Shown: positions 42,846 through 56,367, counted from the stretch's first letter. The stretch is DNA of 64,000 nucleotides from Metellina segmentata (GCA_947359465.1 OX375872.1:2958395-3022394); one strand, 5' to 3'. The notes: generated by a model from the sequence alone, not told the origin. A program made the numbers and translations.

Positions 42846-45800
42846 AATAAACATTTTTCTCCTAGAACGTTGGTGTCCTCGCATCTCTCCCTTAGGGGAG
42901 TGATCATGAACCGTCGTCAATAGCCCGTTGTGTTTCTCCAGTACTACGTTAACTAAAAATTACCAATTACTTAATTATTCTGACTTTGTGCCTCAATGTT
43001 CTGAATGAAGAATCATATCCAATGTTAACCTACAGTTGAAATGAGACTAGCCAAAAATAAGAATGAGAAACGAAGGTAGTATTTCTCCCCTTTGGGATGA
43101 ATTGATATAGTTACTATCAAAGATATCATCCTGATTCATAAAAAGCAAATGGAATTATTTCGAGGGACAAACTTTAATGGGGTGCAGCAAAAAAAAAACA
43201 TTTTTCTCCTACAACGTTGTTGTCCTACCATCTTTCCCTTAGGGGATTGATCATGGAACATCGTCAATAGCCCGTTGTGTTTCTCCAGTACAACTTTAAC
43301 TATAAATTACCACTTACTTAACTATTGGGAGTTTGTGTCTCAATGTTCTGAATGAAGAATCATTTCCAAAGTTAACCTACAGTTGAAATGAGACTTGGCA
43401 AAAATAAGAATGAGACACGAAGGTAGTATTTCTCCCCATTGAGATCAATTGATATAGTTATTATCAAAGATATCATCCTGATTCATAAAAAGCAAATGGA
43501 ATCATTTCGAAGGACAAACTTTAATGGGGTGCAGCAAAATAAACATTTTTCTCCTAGAACGTTGGTGTCCTCGCATCTTTCCCTTAAGGGATAGATCATG
43601 GATCGTCTTCAATAGCCCGTTGTGTTGCTCCAGTACGACGCTAACTATAAATTACCACTTACTTAACTATTGGGAGTTTGTGTCTCAATGTTAAAATGAA
43701 GAATCATTTCCAAAGTTAACCTACAGTTGAAATGAGACTTGGCAAAAATAACAATGAGAAACGAAGGTAGTATTTCTCCCCTTTGAGATGAATTGATATA
43801 GTTAGTATGAGAGATATCATCCTGATTCATAAAAAGCAAATGGAATTATTTCGAGGGTCAAACTTTAATGGGGTGCAGCAAAATAAACATTTTTCTCCTA
43901 GAGCGTTGGTGTCCTCGCATCTTTCCCTTAGGGGATTGATCACGGACCGTCGTCAATAGTTCGTTGCGTTGCTCCAGTACGACGTTAACTATAAATTACC
44001 AATTACCAATGACTTAACTATTGGGAGTTTGTGCCTCAATGTTCTGAATGAAGAATCATTTCCAAAGTTAACCTACAGTTGAAATGAGATTAGGCAAAAA
44101 TAAGAATGAGACACGAAGGTAGTATTTCTCCCCATTGAGATCAATTTATATAGTTACTATCAAAGATATCATCCTTATTCATAAAAAGGAAATGGAATCA
44201 TTTCGAGTGACAAACTTTAACGGGGTGCTGCAAAATAAACATTTTTCTCCTAGAACGTTGGTGTCCTCTCATCTTTCCCTTATGGGATTGATCATGGACC
44301 GTCATTAATAGTCTGTTGCGTTGCTCCAGTACGATGTTAACTATAAATTACCAATTACTTAACTATTGGGAGTTTGTGCCTCAATGTTCTGAATGAAGAA
44401 TCATTTCCAAAGTTAACCTACAGTTGAAATGAGACTAGGCAAAAAAAAGAATGAGAAAGGAAGGTAGTATTTCTCCCCTTTGAGATGAATTGATACAGTT
44501 ACTATCAAAGATATCATCCTGATTCATAAAAAGAAAATGGAAACATTTCGAGGGACAAAATTTAATTGGGTGCAACAAAATAAACATGTTTTTCCTAGAG
44601 CATTGTTGTCCTCGCATCTTTCCCTTATGGGATTGATCATGGACCGTCGTCAATAGCCCGTTGTGTTTCTCCAGTACGACTTTAACTATAAATTACCACT
44701 TACTTAACTATTGGGAGTTTGTGTCTCAATGTTCTGAATGAAGAATCATTTCCATAGTTAACCTACAGTTGAAATGAGACTTGGCAAAAATAAGAATGAG
44801 ACACGAAGGTAGTATTTCTCCCCTTTGAGATCAATTGATATAGTTACTATCAAAGATATCATCCTGATTCATAAAAAGCAAATGGAATCATTTCGAGGGA
44901 CAAACCTTTATGGGGTGCAGCAAAATAAACATTTTTCTCCTAGAACGTTGGTGTCCTCTCATCTTTCCCTTAGGGGATTGATCATGGACCGTCATTATTA
45001 GCCCGTTGCGTTGCTCAACTACGACGTTAACTATAAATTACCAATTACCAATTACTTAACTATTGGGAGTTTGTGTCTCAATGTTCTGAATGAAGAATCA
45101 TTTCCAAAGTTAACCTACAGTTGAAATGAGACTTGGCAAAACTAAGAATGAGACACGAAGGTAGTATTTCTCACCTTTGAGATGAATTGATATAGTTACT
45201 ATCAGAGATATCATCCTGATTCATAAAAAGCAAATGGAATTATTTCGAGGGACAAACTTTAATGGGGTGCAGCAAAATAAACATTTTTCTCCTAGAGCGT
45301 TGGTGTCCTCGCATCTTTCCCTTAGGGAATTGATCACGGACCGTCGTCAATAGCCCGTTGTGTTGCTCAACTACGACGTTAACTATAAATTACCAATTAC
45401 CAATTACTTAACTATTGGGAGTTTGTGTCTCAATGTTCTGAATGAAGAATCATTTCCAAAGTTAACCTACAGTTGAAATGAGACTAGCCAAAAATAAGAA
45501 TGAGAAACGAAGGTAGTATTTCTCCTCTTTGAGATCAATTGATATAGTTACTATCAAAGATATCATCCTCATTCATAAAAAGAAAATGAAATCATTTCGA
45601 GGGAAAAACTTTAATGGGGTGCAGCAAAATAAACTTTTTTATCCTAGAACTTTGGTATCCTCGCATCTTTCCCTTAGAGGATTGATCATGGACCGTCTTC
45701 AATAGCCCGTTGTGTTGCTCCAGTACGACGTTAACTAAAAATTACCTATTACTTAACTATTGGGAGTTTGGGCCTCAATGTTCTGAATGAAGAATCATTT

Positions 45801-46162
45801 CCAAAGTTAACCTACAATTGAAATGAGACTAGGCAAAAAAAAGAATGAGAAACGAAGGTAGTGTTTCTCCCCTTTGAGATGAATTGATATAGTTACTATC
45901 AAAGATATCATCCTGATTCATAAAAAGAAAATGGAATCATTTCGAGGGACAAACTTTAATGGGGTGCAGCAAAACAGACATTTTTCTCCTAGAACGTTGT
46001 TGTCCTCGCATCTTTCCCTTAGGGATTGATCATGGACCGTCGTCAATAGCCCGTTGTGTTTCTCCAGTACGACTTTAACTATAAATTACCACTTACTTAA
46101 CTATTGGGAGTTTGTGTGGAAAAAGCAAATATAATCATTTCGAAGGACAAACTTTAATGGGG
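42846..46162 (+). repeat. Satellite B, second block (about 9.6 monomers)
   Basis: Same 347-bp family as 35320-38829, resuming mid-monomer at AATAAACATTTTTCTCC. Variants common here are GAGACTTGGCAAAAATAAG and GAGACACGAAGG. The last 645 bp (about 45518-46162) repeats the sequence left of the first retroelement (38185-38829) with few changes. No genes; a minus-strand frame at 44435-44653 is chance. Confidence 0.95.
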
Positions 46163-46637
46163 TGTGGCGTAGTGATAAAAAAAGGACCTCTTGTTTCACC
46201 AGTCGCCTGGCCGGCTGAAATCGTTCCTTTTCGGACAATGGCCAGCCCCTCGGTTAGAATAGAACTGAAAAGGCAGGGGAGCTCCCCTCTTGGAGTTTTG
46301 AGGCGGTGGAAAACTGCCCAATTGTTTTTCCCAGAGACTGGAGCTTCGAGGTTTGGAGCAGAGAGTGCTGGTTCAGCGAAGAGAAGATTCTCTGACAGAC
46401 TCGAGAAGAGTTTGGTCGTTGTTTCGAGGGCGTACTATCGACGCCCTAGATTTTGGGAGTTAATTCTCCGGTGGAGACTCTGTTTATGTTTTAAAATTGT
46501 TTGTTTAATAGAACAGCACTGTATATAATACATAACCGAGAAATAAAAGAATATTTGTTTTTTTATACAATATTCAGATTTCTTAAAATACCCTTCCTGC
46601 CAAAATTTATACACCCCAGTTGTTCAACATTGTTACA
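46163..46637 (+). repeat. 5' LTR, copy 2
   Basis: 475 bp, TGTGGCGTAG...TTGTTACA, with the same TATA-like and AATAAA motifs as copy 1. Confidence 0.8.
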
Positions 46638-46639
46638 AC

Positions 46640-46655
46640 TGGTGGCAGCGGTATT
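46640..46655 (+). other. Putative tRNA primer binding site, copy 2
   Basis: TGGTGGCAGCGGTATT, two bases after the LTR end, as in copy 1. Confidence 0.65.
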
Positions 46656-46726
46656 GGATTATTAGCTCGAGTTAATGAGCTACGAACTTGGTCAGGATCG
46701 ACCATTGCTTGAGAACTTTAAGTCTG

Positions 46727-46951
46727 AAATCCCGTCTAGTACGACGAGGGATACGAGTAACAGTTCCTGAAGCTGAATTGCCGGACATCATCAGTGGACC
46801 AAAATCCCGTCTATTACGACAGGGGACACGAGTGTCGGTTCCGGAAGCTGAATTGCCGGACATCATCAGTGGACCGAAATCCCGTCTATTATGACGAGGG
46901 ATACGAGTAACCGCTTCGGAAGCTGAATTGCTGGACTTTAGCGGTGGACCA
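46727..46951 (+). repeat. 75-bp leader minisatellite, three units, copy 2
   Basis: Three 75-bp units with the same phase and variants as at 39394-39618. Confidence 0.85.
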
Positions 46952-47366
46952 AAATATCGTCGGAGGGATACGATCGACGGGTTCCGGAAGCCCAGAGAAA
47001 AAGCACTACGACCCCGAAAAAGGAGCCCTGTTGTCCGGACGGAAGAGAGAGGTGAGTCCTATTTTGGAAAACTTCATTCCGAGAGGCAGTTAGTTAGGGT
47101 ATTAAATTGGGTTGGTTATTGGTCGGTCATTCTGGTATGAAATATACTTAGTTCTTAAGAATTTTGTTTTTATGTGTTGGGGTTGTATAAGTGCATAAGG
47201 TTATTTGCGTTTGATTTATGGTTATTTATAGTGTGTCTTTATATTGTACCCCTTTGACTCAGTTGGAATCTCTGTAGTGCTTGTGAAACGTTGGTGTTTA
47301 CTATTTTTTTCTTGTTACACCAGAATAGAATTTTAATAGATTTAATTTTGGTTTATTCAAGAAGCC

Positions 47367-49544
47367 ATGTCGTCTTTCATAAAACGCCTAAACAGGCAGA
47401 AAAAGAGCACTTTAAAGCAGTTAGCCGTGGAATTTGAGGTTGAGGTGTCTGACTCAGACCTAGTGAAAAACATAATCAAAGGTATTTTGGAGGCACCAGA
47501 TTTCACGGAGGAAACTGCGGAGTGTTTCTTAGACAGAATAATGGAGGAGATTGAGGAGGAAAGGGAACAGAAACGTACCGAACAGGAAAGATCAGATAGA
47601 ATAGTTAGAGAAGAACGGGAGTTTGAATTAGCAAAATTGCGAATGAAACATAAGACCGTCCAGCATCTGAAAAGCCCTGTCGCTCTAAATGTCGTAGTCA
47701 CGCAGAGCCAAACAAAAACAAGGGTAGATAATTCCGGTGCGAGCCATAGGAACGAGACCCCCGTAGTCGAAACTCCCGTAGTCAAAACCCCGAAGGCGGT
47801 AGAGGAAGACGAAAAACCCCTCGTAATTGACGAAAGCGATCGTTACTTTTTGCCTTTAACATTACCAGATGAAGAGACTGGCTTATCTCAGATCTCTTCA
47901 GCTGTGTTTGAAGCCGCACAAAGGAACTGCGAGTCTATCGCCGTGCTATGGGCTCGGAATGCAGAGAATAGAGAAAGTGAATTTCAAGTTGAAAAAAGGA
48001 AATTGTGGTATGACAAGAATGCGGTTACGAGAAATTTTAAAGTGGGAGATCAGGTCTTAGTTTTAGCTACAACTAAGACAAATAAAATGGCAGTAAACTG
48101 GATGGGGCCTGGTAAAATTACGAGTAAATTTTCGGACACAAATTATTTGGTAAACTTGTCCGAAAAACGTGACAAAAGCACGATTTATCACGTTAACTTA
48201 ATGAAACCCTATCATAGCAGGTCCGAGTGTGTTAATCTGATTATCGATGAAGGGCACGAAGAGGTAGAGCATGAAGCAGAGATCCCTTATCCGTTACAAG
48301 ACCCCACTCATTTCGATTTGCAAGAAATTGTAATAGAGAGCCGACTCGACGAGCGCGCGTCTGATATCCAGATCGAAAGATTCAGGGAAATGCTAAAAAC
48401 TCGTAAAAAGGAGTTCTCTTCGGACCCGGGTAATTCCGCATTGATAAAAATGGACATCGAACTGATCAGTGAGGTTCCGTTGCGCGCCAGGCCGTATCGC
48501 ATGTCTCCTAGACAAGTAAACATATTGCGAAATGAGATTCAGAGGCTGTTGGCTCTGGGGGTGATCGAGGTAGGTCAATCGGATTATGCCTCTACAATTA
48601 TCTTAGTGGAGAGCCCAGATAGGGATCCTAGACCATGTGTGGATTATCGAAAGCTAAACGCAATCACCCGAACCCAATATTTCCCCTTACCTTATATCGA
48701 AGAAGTAGTGGAAAAAGTAAGTGCCGCCCCTTTCATCACCGTCATGGATTTGAAAAAGGGATACTTTCAAATACCTCTTACTGAAAGAGCGCAGAGATAT
48801 GCAGCATTCGTGACGCCTTTTGGGATGTTTATCCCTAAGAAAATGATGTTTGGCCTAGTTAATGTCCCCTTTTATTTCTGCAAATTGATGGCCCAAGTTT
48901 TAGGTGGACTGAAAAAATTTGCGGTTCTTTATATAGACGATATCGCGGTATTTTCCACAACTTGGGAAGAACACCTTAAGGATGTTGGCAAGGTATTGCA
49001 CAAATTGGGAGAAGCTAATTTAACGGTCAAACCGGACAAGTGCCGTTTTGCACAGGATCATGTCAAGTTTCTAGGGCAGGAAGTTGGATCCGGGAAAAGG
49101 TCGCCAAACGAGGCGAAAATTAAGGAGTTCGAAGGATTTTCCACCCCTACGACTAAAACCCAAATTCGGTCATTTTTAGGAGTGGTGGGCTATTACTCCA
49201 GATATATCCCGAATTACTCGGTTATTGCAGCCCCTTTGACAAGTGCTTTGAAAGGAAGGGTGACAAAAGAAAAGGTGATTTGGACAGACGAATGTGATCA
49301 GGCATTTAAGAACCTAAAATCGAAGCTTGTCCAAAATCCGGTATTATATGCTCCGGATTATACTAAGGAATTTCTAGTACAAACGGATGCGAGCGCAACA
49401 GGTGCGGGAATTGTACTGTCCCAGAACCTAGAAGGGGAGGAGCACCCTATTTTGTTTTTGAGTAAACAATTCTCGAGAGCAGAGCAGAACTACAGTACAG
49501 TGGAGCGAGAGTTGGCTGCTATTGTATATGGATTAAAAAAATGA
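47367..49544 (+). CDS. Gag-like/integrase-C-terminus/reverse transcriptase fusion polyprotein, copy 2
   Basis: The predicted 725-residue product is identical to that of copy 1: gag-like coiled-coil N-terminus, integrase C-terminal GPY/F-like module (224-282), RT with Asp461 and YIDD (522-525), and the first part of RNase H, stopped by the same TGA (49542-49544). An open frame with no visible divergence points to very recent duplication, or gene conversion between copies, and is not by itself evidence of selection. It lies inside satellite DNA, with its own LTR as the only plausible promoter. Confidence 0.88.
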   Translation: MSSFIKRLNRQKKSTLKQLAVEFEVEVSDSDLVKNIIKGILEAPDFTEETAECFLDRIMEEIEEEREQKRTEQERSDRIVREEREFELAKLRMKHKTVQHLKSPVALNVVVTQSQTKTRVDNSGASHRNETPVVETPVVKTPKAVEEDEKPLVIDESDRYFLPLTLPDEETGLSQISSAVFEAAQRNCESIAVLWARNAENRESEFQVEKRKLWYDKNAVTRNFKVGDQVLVLATTKTNKMAVNWMGPGKITSKFSDTNYLVNLSEKRDKSTIYHVNLMKPYHSRSECVNLIIDEGHEEVEHEAEIPYPLQDPTHFDLQEIVIESRLDERASDIQIERFREMLKTRKKEFSSDPGNSALIKMDIELISEVPLRARPYRMSPRQVNILRNEIQRLLALGVIEVGQSDYASTIILVESPDRDPRPCVDYRKLNAITRTQYFPLPYIEEVVEKVSAAPFITVMDLKKGYFQIPLTERAQRYAAFVTPFGMFIPKKMMFGLVNVPFYFCKLMAQVLGGLKKFAVLYIDDIAVFSTTWEEHLKDVGKVLHKLGEANLTVKPDKCRFAQDHVKFLGQEVGSGKRSPNEAKIKEFEGFSTPTTKTQIRSFLGVVGYYSRYIPNYSVIAAPLTSALKGRVTKEKVIWTDECDQAFKNLKSKLVQNPVLYAPDYTKEFLVQTDASATGAGIVLSQNLEGEEHPILFLSKQFSRAEQNYSTVERELAAIVYGLKK

Positions 49545-49739
49545 AATTACTATTTGGACGGACAAAAATTTAAAATTGAAACGGATCACAACCCACTAAC
49601 TTTCTTAAATCAAATGATGGGGAGCAATTCACGGCTGACCCGATGGGCTCTATGTTTGCAGCAATACAATTTCACAATTGCTGACAGAGCCGGGAAAAAC
49701 AACGGAAATGCCGATGGTCTGAGTAGACAGCCTCTTTAA
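49545..49739 (+). pseudogene. In-frame RNase H C-terminal remnant after the TGA, copy 2
   Basis: Same 64-codon continuation as in copy 1, with TDHNPL and GNADGLSRQPL, ending in TAA. Separated from the main ORF only by the in-frame TGA. Confidence 0.85.
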
Positions 49740-50179
49740 AAAAATTTGATGAAATTATAATGGGTTAGTGTATAAGATGAATTTAATTTGTGTAAATTTT
49801 TGTTTTGTGTCTCAGTTAATGTTTGTTTTTGGTTCAGAGAATGGCTTTGTAAAGCCAATGTAAATATATTTTCTTGGGTTAGCATTCTGTGCAGAGTGAT
49901 TTGTTTCAAATGTAGATAAACTTAAGTAATTAATCTCTGCATCGGATTGATAAAACCCTTTACCGAAAAGTAGGAGAGCAGAGTTATTTAGCTGTCTCGT
50001 GGAGTGTTAGAGTTTTAGTTTAAATGGTTTGAGCCTAAAACTATTTCCTAGAGAGATTCCTATACTGAGCAGAGGTGGGCCTTTTGTTAGAGAATTAGTT
50101 AAAATTTCCTATTGCTATGTGATAGTGTATCACTATTGTAAAGGAACTATGAGGAATTTAAGGATCCGCCTCTCTGGAC
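49740..50179 (+). other. Non-coding 3' region of the retroelement, no 3' LTR, copy 2
   Basis: AT-rich 3' sequence ending CCTCTCTGGAC. It carries the two copy-specific indels near 49780-49815. No LTR or integrase sequence is seen. Confidence 0.75.
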
Positions 50180-53100
50180 AATAAACATTTTTCTCCTAGA
50201 ACGTTGGTGTCCTCGCATCTCTCCCTTAGGGGAGTGATCATGAACCGTCGTCAATAGCCCGTTGTGTTTCTCCAGTACGACGTTAACTAAAAATTACCAA
50301 TTACTTAATTATTCTGACTTTGTGCCTCAATGTTCTGAATGAAGAATCATATCCAATGTTAACCTACAGTTGAAATGAGACTAGCCAAAAATAAGAATGA
50401 GAAACGAAGGTAGTATTTCTCCCCTTTGGGATGAATTGATATAGTTACTATCAAAGATATCATCCTGATTCATAAAAAGCAAATGGAATTATTTCGAGGG
50501 ACAAACTTTAATGGGGTGCAGCAAAAAAAAACATTTTTCTCCTACAACGTTGTTGTCCTACCATCTTTCCCTTAGGGGATTGATCATGGAACATCGTCAA
50601 TAGCCCGTTGTGTTTCTCCAGTACAACTTTAACTATAAATTACCACTTACTTAACTATTGGGAGTTTGTGTCTCAATGTTCTGAATGAAGAATCATTTCC
50701 AAAGTTAACCTACAGTTGAAATGAGACTTGGCAAAAATAAGAATGAGACACGAAGGTAGTATTTCTCCCCATTGAGATCAATTGATATAGTTATTATCAA
50801 AGATATCATCCTGATTCATAAAAAGCAAATGGAATCATTTCGAAGGACAAACTTTAATGGGGTGCAGCAAAATAAACATTTTTCTCCTAGAACGTTGGTG
50901 TCCTCGCATCTTTCCCTTAAGGGATAGATCATGGATCGTCTTCAATAGCCCGTTGTGTTGCTCCAGTACGACGCTAACTATAAATTACCACTTACTTAAC
51001 TATTGGGAGTTTGTGTCTCAATGTTAAAATGAAGAATCATTTCCAAAGTTAACCTACAGTTGAAATGAGACTTGGCAAAAATAACAATGAGAAACGAAGG
51101 TAGTATTTCTCCCCTTTGAGATGAATTGATATAGTTAGTATGAGAGATATCATCCTGATTCATAAAAAGCAAATGGAATTATTTCGAGGGTCAAACTTTA
51201 ATGGGGTGCAGCAAAATAAACATTTTTCTCCTAGAGCGTTGGTGTCCTCGCATCTTTCCCTTAGGGGATTGATCACGGACCGTCGTCAATAGTTCGTTGC
51301 GTTGCTCCAGTACGACGTTAACTATAAATTACCAATTACCAATGACTTAACTATTGGGAGTTTGTGCCTCAATGTTCTGAATGAAGAATCATTTCCAAAG
51401 TTAACCTACAGTTGAAATGAGATTAGGCAAAAATAAGAATGAGACACGAAGGTAGTATTTCTCCCCATTGAGATCAATTGATATAGTTACTATCAAAGAT
51501 ATCATCCTTATTCATAAAAAGGAAATGGAATCATTTCGAGTGACAAACTTTAACGGGGTGCTGCAAAATAAACATTTTTCTCCTAGAACGTTGGTGTCCT
51601 CTCATCTTTCCCTTATGGGATTGATCATGGACCGTCATTAATAGTCTGTTGCGTTGCTCCAGTACGATGTTAACTATAAATTACCAATTACTTAACTATT
51701 GGGAGTTTGTGCCTCAATGTTCTGAATGAAGAATCATTTCCAAAGTTAACCTACAGTTGAAATGAGACTAGGCAAAAAAAAGAATGAGAAAGGAAGGTAG
51801 TATTTCTCCCCTTTGAGATGAATTGATACAGTTACTATCAAAGATATCATCCTGATTCATAAAAAGAAAATGGAAACATTTCGAGGGACAAAATTTAATT
51901 GGGTGCAACAAAATAAACATGTTTTTCCTAGAGCATTGTTGTCCTCGCATCTTTCCCTTATGGGATTGATCATGGACCGTCGTCAATAGCCCGTTGTGTT
52001 TCTCCAGTACGACTTTAACTATAAATTACCACTTACTTAACTATTGGGAGTTTGTGTCTCAATGTTCTGAATGAAGAATCATTTCCATAGTTAACCTACA
52101 GTTGAAATGAGACTTGGCAAAAATAAGAATGAGACACGAAGGTAGTATTTCTCCCCTTTGAGATCAATTGATATAGTTACTATCAAAGATATCATCCTGA
52201 TTCATAAAAAGCAAATGGAATCATTTCGAGGGACAAACCTTTATGGGGTGCAGCAAAATAAACATTTTTCTCCTAGAACGTTGGTGTCCTCTCATCTTTC
52301 CCTTAGGGGATTGATCATGGACCGTCATTATTAGCCCGTTGCGTTGCTCAACTACGACGTTAACTATAAATTACCAATTACCAATTACTTAACTATTGGG
52401 AGTTTGTGTCTCAATGTTCTGAATGAAGAATCATTTCCAAAGTTAACCTACAGTTGAAATGAGACTTGGCAAAACTAAGAATGAGACACGAAGGTAGTAT
52501 TTCTCACCTTTGAGATCAATTGATATAGTTACTATCAAAGATATCATCCTGATTCATAAAAAGCAAATGGAATCATTTCGAGGGACAAACCTTTATGGGG
52601 TGCAGCAAAATAAACATTTTTCTCCTAGAACGTTGGTGTCCTCTCATCTTTCCCTTAGGGGATTGATCATGGACCGTCATTATTAGCCCGTTGCGTTGCT
52701 CAACTACGACGTTAACTATAAATTACCAATTACCAATTACTTAACTATTGGGAGTTTGTGTCTCAATGTTCTGAATGAAGAATCATTTCCAAAGTTAACC
52801 TACAGTTGAAATGAGACTTGGCAAAACTAAGAATGAGACACGAAGGTAGTATTTCTCACCTTTGAGATGAATTGATATAGTTACTATCAGAGATATCATC
52901 CTGATTCATAAAAAGCAAATGGAATTATTTCGAGGGACAAACTTTAATGGGGTGCAGCAAAATAAACATTTTTCTCCTAGAGCGTTGGTGTCCTCGCATC
53001 TTTCCCTTAGGGAATTGATCACGGACCGTCGTCAATAGTTCGTTGCGTTGCTCCAGTACGACGTTAACTATAAATTACCAATTACCAATTACTTAACTAT

Positions 53101-55578
53101 TGGGAGTTTGTGTCTCAATGTTCTGAATGAAGAATCATTTCCAAAGTTAACCTACAGTTGAAATGAGACTAGGCAAAAATAAGAATGAGAAACTAAGGTA
53201 GTATTTCTCCCCTTTGAGATCAACTGATATAGTTACTATCAAAGATATCATCCTGATTCATAAAAAGAAAATGAAATCATTTCGAGGGAAAAACTTTAAT
53301 GGGGTGCAGCAAAATAAACTTTTTTCTCTTAGAACTTTTGGTGTCCTCGCATCTCTCCCTTAGGGGATTGGTCATGTACCGTCGTCAATAGCCCGTTGTG
53401 TTGCTCCAGTACGACATTAACTAAAAATTACCAATTACTTAACTATTGGGAGTTTGTGCCTCAATGTTCTGAATAAAGAATCATTTCCAAAGTTAACCTA
53501 CAGTTGAAATAAGACTAGCCATAAATAAGAATGAGAAACGAAGGTAGTATTTCTCCTCTTTGAGATCAATTGATATAGTTACTATCAAAGATATCATCCT
53601 GATTCATAAAAAGAAAATGAAATCATTTCGAGGGAAAAACTTTAATGGGGTGCAGCAAAATAAACTTTTTTCTCTTAGAACTTTTGGTGTCCTCGCATCT
53701 TTCCCTTAGAAGATTGATCATGGACCGTCTTCAATAGCCCGTTGTGTTGCTCCAGTACGACGTTAACTAAAAATTACCAATTATTTAACTATTGGGAGTT
53801 TGTGCCTCAATGTTCTGAATGAAGACTCATTTCCAAAGTTAGTCTACAGTTGAAATGAGACTAGCCAAAGATAAGAATGAGAAACGAAGATAGTATTTCT
53901 CCACTTTGACATGAATTGATATAGTTACTATCAAAGATATCATCCTGATTCAAAAAAAGCAAATGAAATCATTTCGAGGGACAAGATTTAATGGGATGCA
54001 GCAAAATAAACATTTTTCTCCTAGAACGTTGGTGTCCTCGCATCTCTCCCTTAGGGGATTGATGATGTACCGTCGTCAATAGCCCGTTGTGTTGGTCTAG
54101 TACGACGTGAAAAAAAATTTACCAATTATTTAACTATTGGGAGTTTGTGCCTCAATGTTCTGAATAAAGAATCATTTCCAAAGTTAGTCTACAGTTGAAA
54201 TGAGACTAGCCAAAGATAAGAATGAGAAACGAAGATAGTATTTCTCGCCTTTGAGATGAATTGACATAGTTACTATCAAAGATATCATCCTGATTCATAA
54301 AAAGCAAATGGAATAATTTCGAGGGACAATCTTTAATGGGGTGCAGCAAAATAAACATTTTTCTCCTGGAACGTTGGTGTCCTCGAAATCTTTCCCTTAG
54401 GGGTTGATCATGGACCGTCGTCAATAGTCCGTTGCGTTGCTCCAGTACGACGTTAACCATAATTTACCAATTACCAATTACTTAACTATTGGGAGTTTGT
54501 GCCTCAATGTTCTGAATGAAGACTCATTTCCAAAGTTAACCTACAGTTGAAATGAGACTAGGCAAAATAAAGAATGAGAAACGAAGATAGTATTTCTCCC
54601 CTTTGACATGAATTGATATAGTTACTATCAAAGATATCCTGATTCATAAAAAGAAAATGGAGTCATTTCGAGAGACAAAATTCAATGGGGTGCAACAAAA
54701 TAAACATTTTTCTCCTAGAGCGTTGGTGTCCTCGCTACTTTCCCTTAGGGGATTGATAATGGACCGTCGTCAATAGCCCGTTGTGTTGCTCCAGTACGAC
54801 GTTTACTAAAAATTACCAATTATTTAACTATTGTGAGTTTGTGCCTCAATGTTCTTAATAAAGAATCATTTCCAAAGTTAACCTACAGTTGAAATGAGAC
54901 TAGCCAAAAATAAGAATGAGAAACGAAGGTAGTATTTCTCCTCTTTGAGATCAATTGATATAGTTACTATCAAAGATATCATCCTCATTCATAAAAAGAA
55001 AATGAAATCATTTCGAGGGAAAAACTTTAATGGGGTGCAGCAAAATAAACTTTTTTATCCTAGAACTTTGGTATCCTCGCATCTTTCCCTTAGAGGATTG
55101 ATCATGGACCGTCTTCAATAGCCCGTTGTGTTGCTCCAGTACGACGTTAACTAAAAATTACCTATTACTTAACTATTGGGAGTTTGGGCCTCAATGTTCT
55201 GAATGAAGAATCATTTCCAAAGTTAACCTACAATTGAAATGAGACTAGGCAAAAAAAAGAATGAGAAACGAAGGTTGTGTTTCTCCCCTTTGAGATGAAT
55301 TGATATAGTTACTATCAAAGATATCATCCTGATTCATAAAAAGAAAATGGAATCATTTCGAGGGACAAACTTTAATGGGGTGCAGCAAAACAGACATTTT
55401 TCTCCTAGAACGTTGTTGTCCTCGCATCTTTCCCTTAGGGATTGATCATGGACCGTCGTCAATAGCCCGTTGTGTTTCTCCAGTACGACTTTAACTATAA
55501 ATTACCACTTACTTAACTATTGGGAGTTTGTGTGGAAAAAGCAAATATAATCATTTCGAAGGACAAACTTTAATGGGG
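50180..55578 (+). repeat. Satellite B, third block (about 15.6 monomers)
   Basis: Begins exactly as the block at 42846 and follows it for more than 2 kb, then carries about 2083 bp (six monomers) more than that block before the next retroelement. Part of the extra sequence is a near-perfect local duplication (about 52190-52490 and 52550-52850). Another part (about 53330-53860) matches 37640-38120 and 63320-63830. The final 645 bp repeats the left flank of the other retroelement copies. No genes. Confidence 0.95.
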
Positions 55579-56053
55579 TGTGGCGTAGTGATAAAAAAAG
55601 GACCTCTTGTTTCACCAGTCGCCTGGCCGGCTGAAATCGTTCCTTTTCGGACAATGGCCAGCCCCTCGGTTAGAATAGAACTGAAAAGGCAGGGGAGCTC
55701 CCCTCTTGGAGTTTTGAGGCGGTGGAAAACTGCCCAATTGTTTTTCCCAGAGACTGGAGCTTCGAGGTTTGGAGCAGAGAGTGCTGGTTCAGCGAAGAGA
55801 AGATTCTCTGACAGACTCGAGAAGAGTTTGGTCGTTGTTTCGAGGGCGTACTATCGACGCCCTAGATTTTGGGAGTTAATTCTCCGGTGGAGACTCTGTT
55901 TATGTTTTAAAATTGTTTGTTTAATAGAACAGCACTGTATATAATACATAACCGAGAAATAAAAGAATATTTGTTTTTTTATACAATATTCAGATTTCTT
56001 AAAATACCCTTCCTGCCAAAATTTATACACCCCAGTTGTTCAACATTGTTACA
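55579..56053 (+). repeat. 5' LTR, copy 3
   Basis: 475 bp, TGTGGCGTAG...TTGTTACA, with the same internal motifs as copy 1. Confidence 0.8.
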
Positions 56054-56055
56054 AC

Positions 56056-56071
56056 TGGTGGCAGCGGTATT
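56056..56071 (+). other. Putative tRNA primer binding site, copy 3
   Basis: TGGTGGCAGCGGTATT, two bases after the LTR end. Confidence 0.65.
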
Positions 56072-56142
56072 GGATTATTAGCTCGAGTTAATGAGCTACG
56101 AACTTGGTCAGGATCGACCATTGCTTGAGAACTTTAAGTCTG

Positions 56143-56367
56143 AAATCCCGTCTAGTACGACGAGGGATACGAGTAACAGTTCCTGAAGCTGAATTGCCGG
56201 ACATCATCAGTGGACCAAAATCCCGTCTATTACGACAGGGGACACGAGTGTCGGTTCCGGAAGCTGAATTGCCGGACATCATCAGTGGACCGAAATCCCG
56301 TCTATTATGACGAGGGATACGAGTAACCGCTTCGGAAGCTGAATTGCTGGACTTTAGCGGTGGACCA
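56143..56367 (+). repeat. 75-bp leader minisatellite, three units, copy 3
   Basis: Three 75-bp units with the same phase and variants as at 39394-39618. Confidence 0.85.

Larger units (their letters stand above)
46163..50179 (+). mobile_element. Truncated Ty3/gypsy-type (Gmr1-like?) LTR retroelement, copy 2
   Basis: Second copy, 7333 bp downstream of the first. LTR, leader repeats and ORF match copy 1. I noticed only two small indels, both in the 3' non-coding region (GAATTTAATTTG for GAATTTTAATTTG; GTGTCTCAGTT for GTGTCAGTT), making this copy one base longer. Both boundaries with satellite are the same as in copy 1, so it arose by duplication of the whole segment. Confidence 0.9.
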
